Assembly (NCBI GenBank): GCA_030867875.1 | Contig: JAOWCC010001368.1 | Coordinates: 3,596,965 to 3,660,964 of the forward strand | Source: Actinernus sp. WN-2022 | Lineage: Eukaryota > Cnidaria > Anthozoa > Actiniaria > Actinernidae | Reading direction: 5' to 3' | DNA: 64,000 nt | In this document: one piece after another, positions 1 to 12,200 of the stretch | Layout: every line of letters starts with the position of its first letter | Numbering within the stretch: the stretch's first letter is position 1 | Notes under the pieces: generated by a model | What the model saw: the letters and a program-made list of their open reading frames with translations, nothing else | The model's database searches: none | Told to the model about the DNA's origin: nothing | Position numbers and translations under genes: made by a program

Positions 1-530
1 GGCATTGTATTCTGGTTTAGTAAATCATTATACACAAGACTTACCAAGGAGAGACCGAAAAAATAGTTGCTGACAAAGAAGGATTGATCCGTTTTTGGAG
101 AATACATTGTTAACTACATGTATTTATAACTCTTATTTAATTTATCCATGGAATGGATATAAACCATATTTATTTAGATTAAGGAATTTCAGAGTCTCGC
201 ACTGGGTATATGTTAGCCTTTGTAGTAAGAGATTCTGTAGCAAATTTTCATACGTTGCTCTGAACATTGTCAAACTAAAATACATGTACTTGATTACATT
301 TTGTAACACAGCAGGGATAAGTGACTTTGAAATCAGTAAGTACCAATGACAACAACAATTTTATATTCACACTCTGTAAACAAAACAATTATTTTACAAT
401 AAATCAGAGTTGACTTGGGATGCCAGAAGTAGCTTAAATAAAACTACTGGTAATCGAGTCTGGCACCCCCAAAATGTACATATATGTAGGACATTGTATA
501 TGAAATTGATGTACCAATGATGTAATGTTT
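1..530. other. No recognisable feature
   Basis: AT-rich sequence with only short chance reading frames. No coding pattern, splice-bounded exon or repeat structure was recognised. A MITE copy starts at about 531. Confidence 0.5.
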
Positions 531-1682
531 AAACGGGCTATGTCATGGTACTACGCATGTAGGGAGTCAGTATTCGATTGGTGGGTTAAAACAGTTAAAG
601 CCCCCTCCTTCAAGGCATGTTGTAAAACCAGGAACACCTGAACATCGCAAATTATAATTTTCCACTCGACGAAACTAGCGCAGAGTAATAACAATATAAA
701 TGGCGATGATTTGTTAGCGATCGCTCAACAAACGCGAGGTCCTTTTAGTGGAACTCCTGGTAGAATTTAGATAGAGCCTCGTTTCCAGTAACACTCCTTT
801 TGAAAGGGTTTCAATGACTGCTTGTCAGTTCACCACATGACGTATAACAAAGGAAACTATTTGTCTTTTAAAACAAAACTATACTCTGCAACACAAAGAA
901 CCCTAACCCAGAAAAAATGCATCAGCTCTGCTACACCAAGAAATACCCGTCAACCCCCGTCTTCATACCGACGTATACAGCTCGATAACTCTTTATTGGG
1001 TTAGGAACTTGCTTCCTGTTTCCTTCCCTTCAGTGTTTTCTCGAAAAGCGCTGAATTGCTGCCCTACTAAATTATTGTCCTATTGATCTAACCCTTAAGG
1101 CTAGGCCAATTGACATAATAAAAAATAACAACAAAATCCCAGCGCACGTAAAAACAAGATAGTAAATATAGCTTTAAACGTGTGTGCAAAGTGTTCTAAC
1201 AACCTGGCTTCCCGTGACGAGCAGTCGTTGAAACCCTTGCTATAGCTATGTTTGTTTATACGAAGTAGAGACCACTTTAGTCCGCATGTTGTGACCACCA
1301 GTAACTAATCAAACGTTATCGCGAGCGCTGAGCGATCGCTAAATCATCTCCATTTACTATATTGTTCTTATTACTTTGTATAGTTTTCGTCGAGTGAAAA
1401 CAATTATTTGATGTTCCAGTGTTCCGGATTTAAAAAAAATATTTTTGATGTTCCGGTGTTCCGTAGAGGGTGTTCCTGGTTTTACAACATGCCCTCCTTC
1501 GATGCTTGATTGAAAGTATTTTTAGTATTTTACTTGAAGACTATATTTACACAGTTTATTAGTCATTTTTGAACTTTGCTTTGATCTTGACCATCCCACA
1601 TGTGCACGAGAATCGCTGATAATGACCATGTTCGACCCGGACATCTAATGCAATGGTATCTCACCGTGACACAGTCTCTCTA
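531..1682. mobile_element. MITE family B, copy 1, split by a second element
   Basis: The flanks 531-613 and 1494-1682 together match, in reverse orientation, the uninterrupted copy at 35854-36149. One end reads GGGCTATGTCATGGTACT and the other CACCGTGACACAG, the same termini as that copy. The 880-bp element at 614-1493 sits in the middle. The left end shows the TTAA found at both ends of the 36-kb copy, but the right end has diverged. No coding capacity is seen, so this is a non-autonomous DNA transposon relic. Confidence 0.7.
614..1493. mobile_element. Mutator-like non-autonomous TIR element with 9-bp target duplication
   Basis: The element begins GGCATGTTGTAAAACCAGGA and ends with the reverse complement of that. 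The inverted similarity continues inward for roughly 100 bp, including a GCGATCGCT palindrome on each side. It is flanked by CTCCTTCAA (605-613) and CTCCTTCGA (1494-1502), a 9-bp duplication with one mismatch. A 9-bp duplication with long terminal inverted repeats is typical of Mutator-like elements, but the superfamily is inferred from this alone. No transposase frame is present. The uninterrupted site is in the related copy at 35854-36149. Confidence 0.7.
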
Positions 1683-2110
1683 AGGAACAGTGAGCATTAC
1701 ACTTATTGAACATTGATTCATTGAAAAGTACAAAGCTGACTAGCCTAGAGCAACGTATATTAATTCAGTTTACTATTATATATAGTTTATTCCATATATT
1801 TGTAAGTTAGTGTAGTGGATGTTTATTGTAAATATAATATATATTGGAAATTAAATGAAATAAATAAAATCATTTCACAAGGCTACAATCTAAAGGCATT
1901 AGACATCTTTATCTAATCCTCCTCATTAAACAAACCTACAAAAAATAACACCCTGAGATAGAAATTCAGAATTATAGACTATTCAGAATAATCAAACAGA
2001 GAATTTCCCAATAACTTGGAAATCCAGGTTTTGGTGCAATTTTTTTCTCGTAGAACCGGTTTGGATCCTATACCGCACACACCTACCCATTTATCATATA
2101 ATACAAGTCT
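1683..2110. other. No recognisable feature
   Basis: AT-rich unique-looking sequence between the family-B MITE and a poly-C tract. No exon or repeat was recognised. Confidence 0.4.
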
Positions 2111-2131
2111 CCCCCCCCCCCCCCCCCCCCC
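2111..2131. repeat. Poly-C homopolymer, 21 bp
   Basis: Twenty-one consecutive C on the + strand, directly abutting the 5' break of the LINE fragment at 2131. Its length is likely polymorphic or uncertain in the assembly. Confidence 0.95.
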
Positions 2132-2640
2132 TCGATTGTAAAGCCGGACCTACACATGTAACCGTTCACGTTCCAACAATAGACCAGTTTACGGATTCTT
2201 TCTTTAATCGCATAGTTATTCTATGGAACTCGCTGCCTTTAAATATTAAGTCCTGTAGTTCAACTTCGTCTTTCAAAACATTGCTACGAGCTCACTATCT
2301 TGCGCTTTTGCTTTCCACTTTTGACCCTGATCGCATTAGAACCTATAAAACTATCTGTTCTAAATGCCGATCTACTAACACATCTACTATTTGTTGCCGC
2401 TAACTTTTTTCTGCGCTTATTTACTTGTACTTGGCCGGCCGACCAAATGTACAAATGTACACTATTATTATATATTTTTTTTGCATCATATATTTTACAT
2501 TTCATGCTTAATACATTATTCATAGTTCTATCTGTAATGTATTGTCAGTGTATTCGTATTTGTCTCAGGCTGAGCTCGTTTGGACCTAGAGTCTGTTTCT
2601 CAGCCTGAGTTAAGCTATTAAATAAAAATAAAAATAAAAA
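2131..2640 (+). pseudogene. 5'-truncated LINE 3' end (CR1/L2-like reverse transcriptase C-terminus)
   Basis: The frame 2131-2403 reads through FFNRIVILWNSLPLNI and FKTLLRAHYLALL to STFDPDRIRTY, then a short Cys-rich tail and a TAA. This closing pattern (WNSLP, then FKxxLxxHY and TFDPD) is typical of the C-terminus of CR1/L2-type non-LTR reverse transcriptases. It is followed by about 200 bp of 3' UTR and an A-rich AAATA tail ending near 2640. The endonuclease and most of the reverse transcriptase are missing, so this is a dead-on-arrival 5'-truncated insertion. Confidence 0.75.
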
Positions 2641-3675
2641 TGCGCAGATGTACAAATAGACCCTTTGCACGTTACGTCATAGCCGCCATGTTGGTGTACA
2701 GTTAACAATAGATTCTTCGTTAGTTTATTTTGTTCTGTACACCAACATCGCTAAACAAAAATGTTGCTCCAAGATGGGTGCTAAACTGCACAGTCTAACA
2801 TTGTTGGTGACCAAGCATGTTGGTCCGTGTTTGAACGTTTAACAATTAGAGTCAAACCTTTACTTTTGAAATATCTATATATCCGATGCACCTCAATAAA
2901 ATGTCGTGGAAAAGGCGCGCGTGTGCTTGGTCCCGATATTTTTAGGTAGACTGATATGGTCGTATAGACTATTGATACTCGCGAAGTAAGTTAAACAGAG
3001 CTACATGTACTTATCCTATTACAATCGTACTCGCCGCTCTAAATCAGGCCTTAACCAGAATTTATCTTTTCTCACGCAGTTTCTAAAAATATCACGTTCT
3101 AGTCTATTTATTTCAATAGTTTCAAGCCTTTATTTTTCTCATATACATTAATATTTTATGCGTATTTTTCTTTCTTATTTTTCTCATTTTCCATACGTAG
3201 GTGAGGTTTGATAATTCATTTCAGATATATACGGGGTGGGATGCGATGCGTCGTATCTTGAAGGGCCTCCTGTTGTACTGCACCGGTCCTTTGCGCGAAT
3301 CGTGAAATACAATAAAATAGATAAATAATAACGAAAAGTAGCAAACATCGGAGACAAAAACTTGTAGCTGGTATCTTGTCAGAGAATAGATCCGTTTCGC
3401 ATTTGCAGTCTCGGACTGGTGGGAATGTCGCTGTCGGAGTTTCGTCTATCGCAGACCCGTAGCCAGACCAAAATTTTTACCGAGGCGCTATAAATTAAAG
3501 CGGCAAGAATAATCACTCAATAAAAAGTTAGAATTTAATAACATACCTTTTTATATGGAAATACCAAATTTTTACTAAGACAACTGTCTCGGTTGCTTCT
3601 ATACTAGCTACGGGCCTATATCGTTTTCTTATTTCTCTCGATCTGTCGCTCTCTCAATTCCAGACGTTCGTCGGT
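2641..3675. other. No recognisable gene; flank of the satellite array
   Basis: No exon was recognised in about 1 kb. The last 40 bp contain short words (CTGTCGCT, GTCGCTGTC) resembling the start of the 117-bp satellite unit. Confidence 0.4.
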
Positions 3676-5128
3676 CATGTCGCTGTTTCAACGCCGTGTC
3701 GCTTAGTCAGAATTTACCCTAAAGAGCGTGTACAGTTTGCGAACAGCCGCTGACCACATGGAGGTAATCGAGGGCACATAATAAACTGCTTTCATGTCGC
3801 TGTTTCAACGCCGTGTCGCTTAGTCAGAATTTACCCTAAAGAGCGTGTACAGTTTGCGAACAGCCGCTGACCACATGGAGGTAATCGAGGGCACATAATA
3901 AACTGCTTTCATGTCGCTGTTTCAACGCCGTGTCGCTTAGTCAGAATTTACCCTAAAGAGCGTGTACAGTTTGCGAACAGCCGCTGACCACATGGAGGTA
4001 ATCGAGGGCACATAATAAACTGCTTTCATGTCGCTGTTTCAACGCCGTGTCGCTTAGTCAGAATTTACCCTAAAGAGCGTGTACAGTTTGCGAACAGCCG
4101 CTGACCACATGGAGGTAATCGAGGGCACATAATAAACTGCTTTCATGTCGCTGTTTCAACGCTGTGTCGCTTAGTCAGAATTTACCCTAAAGAGCGTGTA
4201 CAGTTTGCGAACAGCCGCTGACCACATGGAGGTAATCGAGGGCACATAATAAACTGCTTTCATGTCGCTGTTTCAACGCTGTGTCGCTTAGTCAGAATTT
4301 ACCCTAAAGAGCGTGTACAGTTTGCGAACAGCCGCTGACCACATGGAGGTAATCGAGGGCACATAATAAACTGCTTTCATGTCGCTGTTTCAACGCTGTG
4401 TCGCTTAGTCAGAATTTACCCTAAAGAGCGTGTACAGTTTGCGAACAGCCGCTGACCACATGGAGGTAATCGAGGGCACATAATAAACTGCTTTCATGTC
4501 GCTGTTTCAACGCCGTGTCGCTTAGTCAGAATTTACCCTAAAGAGCGTGTACAGTTTGCGAACAGCCGCTGACCACATGGAGGTAATCGAGGGCACATAA
4601 TAAACTGCTTTCATGTCGCTGTTTCAACGCTGTGTCGCTTAGTCAGAATTTACCCTAAAGAGCGTGTACAGTTTGCGAACAGCCGCTGACCACATGGAGG
4701 TAATCGAGGGCACATAATAAACTGCTTTCATGTCGCTGTTTCAACGCCGTGTCGCTTAGTCAGAATTTACCCTAAAGAGCGTGTACAGTTTGCGAACAGC
4801 CGCTGACCACATGGAGGTAATCGAGGGCACATAATAAACTGCTTTCATGTCGCTGTTTCAACGCCGTGTCGCTTAGTCAGAATTTACCCTAAAGAGCGTG
4901 TACAGTTTGCGAACAGCCGCTGACCACATGGAGGTAATCGAGGGCACATAATAAACTGCTTTCATGTCGCTGTTTCAACGCCGTGTCGCTTAGTCAGAAT
5001 TTACCCTAAAGAGCGTGTACAGTTTGCGAACAGCCGCTGACCACATGGAGGTAATCGAGGGCACATAATAAACTGCTTTCATGTCGCTGTTTCAACGCTG
5101 TGTCGCTTAGTCGAATTTACCCTAGAAG
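3676..5128 (+). repeat. 117-bp tandem satellite, about 12.4 copies
   Basis: The unit starts CATGTCGCTGTTTCAACGC and recurs at exactly 117-bp intervals at 3676, 3793, 3910 and onward to 5080. The full copies are nearly identical. The main variable base is C or T in ACGCYGTG, which over thirteen units reads C C C C T T T C T C C C T. The last partial unit has lost a base and diverges at about 5115. A 73-bp piece of the same unit occurs alone at 19603-19675. Near-identity means recent homogenisation or an assembly effect. No open frame runs through the array. Confidence 0.95.
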
Positions 5129-5138
5129 GGTCTTGTTA

Positions 5139-5368
5139 ACATTTACCGCTGTCAGTATTCCGGCGATTACTACAGGCGCACTTACTCGTCGTTCTCATTC
5201 CAATGTTAAATATTCATAAATAACAGCGGCAAAATGGGTTATTCACACTCTATGCATTGTTGTAGTTTGAACTTCTGCACCTTCTCGCTGGTATTTATGA
5301 ATATTTAACATCAGAATGAGGCTAACGTTGAGTAAATGCGTCTGTAGTCATCGCATCCAGCGGTAATT
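5139..5368. mobile_element. Foldback MITE abutting the satellite
   Basis: Arms 5139-5226 and 5289-5368 are imperfect inverted repeats of about 80 bp. The outer ends read TTACCGCTG and CAGCGGTAA, and both arms share TGTTAAATATTCATAAATA in opposite orientations. It begins about 11 bp after the last satellite copy degenerates. No coding capacity. Confidence 0.75.
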
Positions 5369-5420
5369 CTTGAATGCGAAACGGTCTATTTCTTCATAGA
5401 ATGGAGACGGAAACTCTGGG

Positions 5421-5601
5421 AATAGGACATGTTCATTATGGCATCATTTAACTACGACTACCAGAATCCTTTTCAGATCGATCCTTTTTCTTATTCAGAT
5501 TTTAAAACTCGTTTGAGAATACCAAGACAATAGTCCAAAATGATCCGCGCAAGGAGTGAGTTCTAGTAGTCGTACTGACGTCATCATGCAAATGTACTAT
5601 T
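5421..5601. mobile_element. MITE family A, copy 1
   Basis: Terminal inverted repeats of about 40 bp: the left arm starts AATAGGACAT and reaches ACTACGACTACCAGAA, and the right arm is its diverged complement, with TGACGTCATCATGCAAATG. A second copy lies at 22085-22267 with the same TIR pattern (TAGGAC, then CAT.ATGACGTCA, then CTACCAGAA). Length is about 180 bp and it is non-coding. Confidence 0.75.
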
Positions 5602-5869
5602 ATACAGCGAATTTGCATCCGAGATGTAATACTATGGAAGAAAGTAACAATCTAGCCCAATCAGGATGTCTCAAAATCAAGAGAAATACCAATGCCTTGA
5701 AATGTTTAATAAATTCACAGTATGATCCTGCGGGTGAGTTCCATTGAATTATTAAACGTTTAGGTATCAGACTTTTGGTAAAACTTGATTTTAAATAAAC
5801 TAATTAACTTTTTAATTCCAAACGACTGCAAGTGAATGAAATGATCTCTAAATGAATCGTAAAACACGG

Positions 5870-6119
5870 CTACCCAATCTCGTTCCCAGGGCTCTTTATG
5901 CGCCTATTCCATGATGGAAACGAGGTTGACGCGGATATCCTATCATTTAGAATTGACCATGATTCAACGCGCGCGCCTTTCTGTTGATCGTGCGCGCACA
6001 GAACTTTATGACGTCATAATGGTAATACTTGTGGACCCATGTTGATGATGCGATATGCGCGTGTGTGAGGTTGTGTCTCGGGGAGGTGTAAAATCACCTC
6101 TTGGAGCTGTAAATAACGG
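5870..6119 (+). promoter_or_regulatory. Candidate promoter/5' UTR of the three-membrane-segment gene, with a CRE site
   Basis: A full cAMP-response element TGACGTCA lies at 6009-6016, about 105 bp upstream of the chosen ATG at 6120. The stretch is locally GC-rich with several CG dinucleotides. The same octamer occurs in nearby MITE termini, so its regulatory role is an inference. Confidence 0.3.
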
Positions 6120-6234
6120 ATGGTTCACAAGATCAAGGCCTTGTTGATTTCATCGATCCTGTTCAATCTGCAACAGGACGAGCCGCAGCCGAGGAGGGAG
6201 CCTATCAGGGCTATATTATACCAAAACGACATGG
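6120..6234 (+). CDS. Exon 1 of the three-membrane-segment gene
   Basis: Starts at ATG and encodes 38 residues beginning MVHKIKALLISSILFNLQQ. This is weakly hydrophobic and not a convincing signal peptide. It ends ATGG before GTAAAC, phase 1, and the split codon becomes Glu39 with exon 2. A possible upstream non-coding exon cannot be excluded. Confidence 0.65.
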
Positions 6235-9200
6235 GTAAACTATCAGTATCAAAGTTATTTAAAATTCCTGAAATTAAGCTGATACCACAATATGCATGTC
6301 TTGTTTTCTTCAACAAAAACACTTTATCTAATAAGAAAGTACAATGTTCTTTCTGATGAATTCGAAGTTTTCTATTTTGAAGCCAGCTTGTCTCTCATAT
6401 CTTAAAAAAACCGCATGAAACGCAGCGAAGGTTTAGTTAGGGTGCATTTTGTGGTGATTTATTCCTGCTATTCCTAAATCAGAATACTTCGAAATCCTGT
6501 AGATATCCGTCCTCTGAAATATAGAAATTAGTCGCTACTTTTAGTGCGTCCTGTATAGTGGGACTTATTCTAGCTATTCCGAAATTAGAATACCTCGAAA
6601 TCCTGTTGATATCCGTCCTCTGAAATAGAGAAATTAGTCGCTACTTTTAGTGCGTCCTGTATATAGTGGGACTTATTCCAGCTATTCCTAAATCAGAATA
6701 CCTCGAAATCCTGTAGATATCCATCTTCTGAAATAGAGAAAGTAGTGGCTACTTTTAGTACGTCCTGTATAGTGGGACTTATTCCAGCTATTCCTAAATC
6801 AGAATACCTCGAAATCCTGTAGATATCCGTCCTCTGAACTATAGAAAGTAGTGGCTACTTTTAGTGCGTCCTGTATAGTGGGACTTATTCCAGTTATTCC
6901 TAAATCAGAATACCTCGAAATCCTGTAGATATCCATCTTCTGAAATAGAGAAAGTAGTGGCTACTTTTAGTACGTCCTGTATAGTGGGACTTATTCCAGC
7001 TATTCCTAAATCAGAATACCTCGAAATCCTGTAGATATCCGTCCTCTGAACTATAGAAAGTAGTGGCTACTTTTAGTGCGTCCTGTATAGTGGGACTTAT
7101 TCCAGTTATTCCTAAATCAGAATACCTCGAAATCCTGTAGATATCCATCTTCTGAAATAGAGAAAGTAGTGGCTACTTTTAGTACGTCCTGTATAGTGGG
7201 ACTTATTCCAGCTATTCCTAAATCAGAATACCTCGAAATACTGCAGATATCCGTCCTCTGAAATAGAGAAAGTAGTGGCTACTTTTAGTGCGTCCTGTAT
7301 AGTGGGACTTATTCCAGCTATTCCTAAATCAGAATACCTCGAAATCCTGTAGATATCCGTCCTCTGAACTATAGAAAGTAGTGGCTACTTTTAGTGCGTC
7401 CTGTATAGTGGGACTTATTCCAGTTATTCCTAAATCAGAATACCTCGAAATCCTGTAGATATCCATCTTCTGAAATAGAGAAAGTAGTGGCTACTTTTAG
7501 TGCGTCCTGTATAGTAAGACTTATTCCAGTTATTCCTAAATCAGAATACCTCGAAATCCTGTAGATATCCATCTTCTGAAATAGAGAAAGTAGTGGCTAC
7601 TTTTAGTACGTCCTGTATAGTGGGACTTATTCCAGCTATTCCTAAATCAGAATACCTCGAAATCCTGCAGATATTTGTCCTCTGAAAGGTAGAAAGTAGT
7701 CGCTACTTTTAGTACGTCCTGTATAGTGGGACTTATTCCAGCTATTCCTAAATCAGAATACCTCGAAATCCTGCAGATATTTGTCCTCTGAAAGGTAGAA
7801 AGTAGTGGCTACTTTTAGTACGTCCTGTATAGTGGGACTTATTCCAGCTATTCCTAAATCAGAATACCTCGAAATCCTGCAGATATTTGTCCTCTGAAAG
7901 GTAGAAAGTAGTCGCTACTTTTAGTACGTCCTTTGGGAATTAATGTTTGTGTTTGTCAATGTTACAACATCGTCGTTTTTTGTGTGTATTTCTTTATCGG
8001 AATCATGATCCGGAATATGTCCCCAAAAAACTCGCCCTTCATATAGTTAAAAAAAACACTTAGGACAGCTTTTTATCGACCGATCTTATGAGAAACCTTT
8101 CCCAGCTTTGCAATCGTTGCAATCCACTCTGAGGTTGCAGGTTGGTAAAACACTCGCCTCTCGCCGCTGCGGTCCCGGGTTCAATTCCCGGCTCGGGCAC
8201 CGTATGTGAGTTAGGTTTTGTTGTTGATTCCTTATCTGCATTCGAGGGTTTTACTCCGGGTTATCCGGTTTTCCTCCCTCCGTAAAAATCAACCGTGAGT
8301 CGAGTGTAGTGTGTCCAAAACAGTTAATGTAGTGGGGAGTGTGTGAGGCCGTAAAAGCAGGCCCCCACCAGCTTTAAGCTATAATACTCAGCCTGCTGTA
8401 ACAAATAATAAAATATTTTTTTAGGTATCTAATATGCTGTAACTTTGTTTCCTCAGAGTCGGATATCGAAGATGCACAAAACCTTGTCAATGTGTACAGT
8501 CTGCTGTTTGCTCTCATCATTGTCATAGTGTTATATTTCAACTTCTCTTTCGATCAGGTGAGAACGCTAGAAACTAAACAAACCAACAATTATTTTACGA
8601 CTTTAACTAGTATGGTCAACTAAAAGTCGATTAAGGTATGCTAACGGCTGTGAGGAGCGAGTAGCAGCTGACGTTTCGAGCGCTAGCCCTTCGGCAGAGA
8701 AAAAGGGCGAATTGTGGGTGGGGAAACGGTTTATTTAGTGTTGAGTGCATAAATCTAACCACACTTACATGTACCTCAAAATCCTTATTGCGAGGGACAC
8801 TGAATTTTAACGGGACCTGAAACAACCATAGGGGCTGATTAAAGTTAGGACCCGGCTAACCCACAGATCGGATTTGAACTTAGCGTGTTGGTTTTTGTGG
8901 AGGAAGGAAAACCGGAGGACCCACCAACAAACTCAACTCACGTGTGGCGCCGCAACCGGGAATCGAACCTGGGCCACAGAGGTGAGAGGCGATCGAAGCA
9001 CCTAACCACTACGCCACACCGGCTCATTGGCACCGGGTGACAATCCCCTACTCTTAGAGGGAGATGCTCTATCACCTGAGCTGTTCTACCACCCGAGCTA
9101 TGCGACCGTGCGGTCTAAACTGATTAAATACATTCCAACACAAGTATATCTTATGACACATCTTTCCCGACTTCTACTGCATGAAAGCGCACTTCAACTC

Positions 9201-12200
9201 TGATTGTTAACGCAATGCGCATGCATTGCAATTTATCTATTGTATAAATGTCTTCATCGTTAAGAGTGCCTTACACCGTTGATTTCCATAGGATAAAGTA
9301 ATAGCCAAACAGAAGGGCCCCAGCGACCAACAAAAATGCAATCTGGCCATCTGGAATGCAAGTCAGGCTGGCCTTAGGACACTTAGCACAGCAAAAGCGG
9401 CACAGGCACGGGGTTCCATCTGGTCACAATTCCGCAATGTGCCCCCCTTACCTCGCACGAATAGCGACACGACCCTGGAAATTCGCGCTCTTTCGCGGCC
9501 CACAAGAACTCGTCTTGCTGTTCGATCCAGCACAAGTATCCAAAATCTAAATGAGCTTCAGGATATGAGAAGGATTCGAGGTTTGAGTTTCCGTTCTCGT
9601 GAGGAGGCCATAGCATACCTGCAGGGAGTGCATATCCAGACTTTCAGAGCTGTTCCGGGAGGCTATAAAGAGGTGTGCTCTATTTGTCATAGAAGTGTTC
9701 TAGATGTACAAAATCCTATGGATAATGAACTTACGAAAACTCATTCTCCCCTTGCACACACTGAAGCTAGAAATTCTACCAGCAGTGTGGTGTCTTGTTA
9801 CAGCAATGGAGGATGGGGGTAAGTAACAGAATCAGTACTAATTACAGTTAGCTTGTCAGTTGCTACCATGACGTAGGCCAACTTTCTATTTCTATTTCTA
9901 TTTCTATTTATTACTCGGTACAGCTATGCGCATTTAAAACCGAGGCGGTACTAACAAAAAGAAAATAATTACATAAATAATAAATAAAGAAGTAAAGAAG
10001 ATACCTAAGATTAAATAATGAATAAATAAATAAATACTCAATAAATAAGGAGGTGTAAACTAGACGAATAAACAAATTTAAATAAACTAGATAATTAGTT
10101 GCCGAAACCTGTTTAGGCCATTAAGTGGCAATAAAGCTGCTCATTAAAAGAGCTAATGGAAGGCGCTAGTACGACATTACTTGGTAAGTAATGTCGTACT
10201 AGTTCGCACTGATAAACAGTTCGCACTGATAAACACTCTCAATTAACATCAGTTAACTACCACACGCGTTGATAAAAACAAACAAACAAACAAAATCAGT
10301 TAACTCGGAAATACGTTTGGGATTATGGAGTTCTGGTTTAGTTTGTGATTCTATAATCTTTAACAAAAACTGTGTCTAAAAAGCATCTCGCACCTCCACG
10401 GTTCACAATAAAATAAGCGAAGTGGATTACAAGGAACATAGATTGCGATAAATATCTGAAACATTTTGTCGAATGCGTATGAACAAGGAACACAGATTGC
10501 GTTCTGATAATCAACCTCGTTCCCAGGCTCTTCTGGCCGTGTAAAAACCTTACAGCCAGCGCTCGAGTGAAAACAATTCCTCCAACACAATAACTCGTTC
10601 CTGTGCTTCACATTGAATCTGAAAAAAACTATATTTTTTGGGGCAATTTTAATCCATTTTAGTCGTAACGCGATCTACCTCGGTTTCTGAACCAAATCTC
10701 CACAGAAGCTGTACAATCGCTGCTGTAGTCTAGAAATGCGCCACACAATCACTTTAGTACACAGTTTTGTATCGAGTATGTCAGTTTCAATGTTCGTATT
10801 TTACACTTGCATTGTACTATGACAATACGATATGGGCCGCGTCAGGCAAAAAGGGCCCGGACGACATTCAAGTTAAATAATTCCTATAACGGTGTTCCTA
10901 ATAACAGGTTGAAGATTGTATTATATTCTTGACGAGAAGCGCTACATTTCATTCCTAACAATAAATGTCAGTTTCAAGAAATTGACAACAAAAATCAGGG
11001 GTGAAATTGACGTGATTTTGATGCAAGGGCCCGATCACAAATATGACCACAAAATTAGGAATCCTGTCCGAGGGGATGATTTTGATGTATGACATTCATT
11101 TATACCTGCTGGCATTAAAGAGTAAAAATTAAATAAGATGAACAAGATGATCACTTTTTAGCCAAAAAAATATTTCTGCAGTCATTCTACTCCACGTAGC
11201 TCATAATATGATTTTAGCAATAGTACAAGTTACACCTTGAAACAATCGTCTGATGATAAGGAATCATTTGCATCTGCTAACATTGTGATCACACCCTCGT
11301 GTAAAAATATCGTAAATTTCGTCTTCGATTTCACTTGTCAACTTCATGAAATCAACACTACTTGTTAGTAGCACAATGTGGCGCTCGCGATGCATATTGT
11401 AATCGCACCACAAGTATAAGAAACGTGGTGCAATTTCAAAAACATTTACATATTATATCGTCCGGGCCCTTTTTGCCTGACCCAGCCGAAATATAAACAA
11501 TAATCGCAGCTCTTTTTTTTACTCAAGACGTAGAATTCTCATCATTGGCTCCGGAATCCTCGTAGTTTACGGATGCTACAAGATCATAAGGTATGTCATA
11601 CTATTTCTGTATATTAATTAATTTAAAATAAACCCCACTGGATATTTCCCTTTGTTATAAGTAAACGAGCTGCTCAACACCAATTGCGAAATATGCATGT
11701 ATCAATCGCGCATGCGCGGTAATAAATGAGCCACTTCATGCAAAAGTTGCTTGTGAGTTGATTTTTTGGAAATGCTTGCAAGTTAAAAGTATAATATGAA
11801 CACTAGAATGTCGCTTGTTTTTCAGCTTAAATGCATCTTATTTAATGTTGGAAAATATAAATGAAGTCTAGCTTATTTTATTCGCCGTAACTTGGCCAAA
11901 ACAACGTCGTTCTCTCTAAATGACGTAATTTGTTACAAACCGGTTTCTGCGTGACGCGGCCACATGATCATGAGAAGAGCCTGGAAGAGCCATTTTGCCC
12001 ACGCATGTGCAAAAGAGTGATCTTTTACTGCGCATGCTCGACGAAATAGATTTCGTCGAGCATGCGCAGTAAGAAATAAGAGATCGCATCTCTTTTACTT
12101 TCCTCAGTCTCAACGGGAGTGTAACTCTGTGGAAAAACAACCAGTTCATTTGAAACTTGTCAATCTGCCAAATGTTTCGGGGCTCTTTCCAGTCATGGTA

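Noticed and set aside
3676..7932. CRISPR-like arrays
   Set aside because: Units are contiguous tandem satellites of 117 and 106 bp with no unique spacers, and the DNA is eukaryotic.
8125..9115. Functional tRNA genes
   Set aside because: A and B box matches exist, but the cloverleaf is incomplete and each is fused to the shared SINE body seen at several other places.
9383..9616. Minus-strand open frame
   Set aside because: Shadow of exon 3 of the + strand gene.
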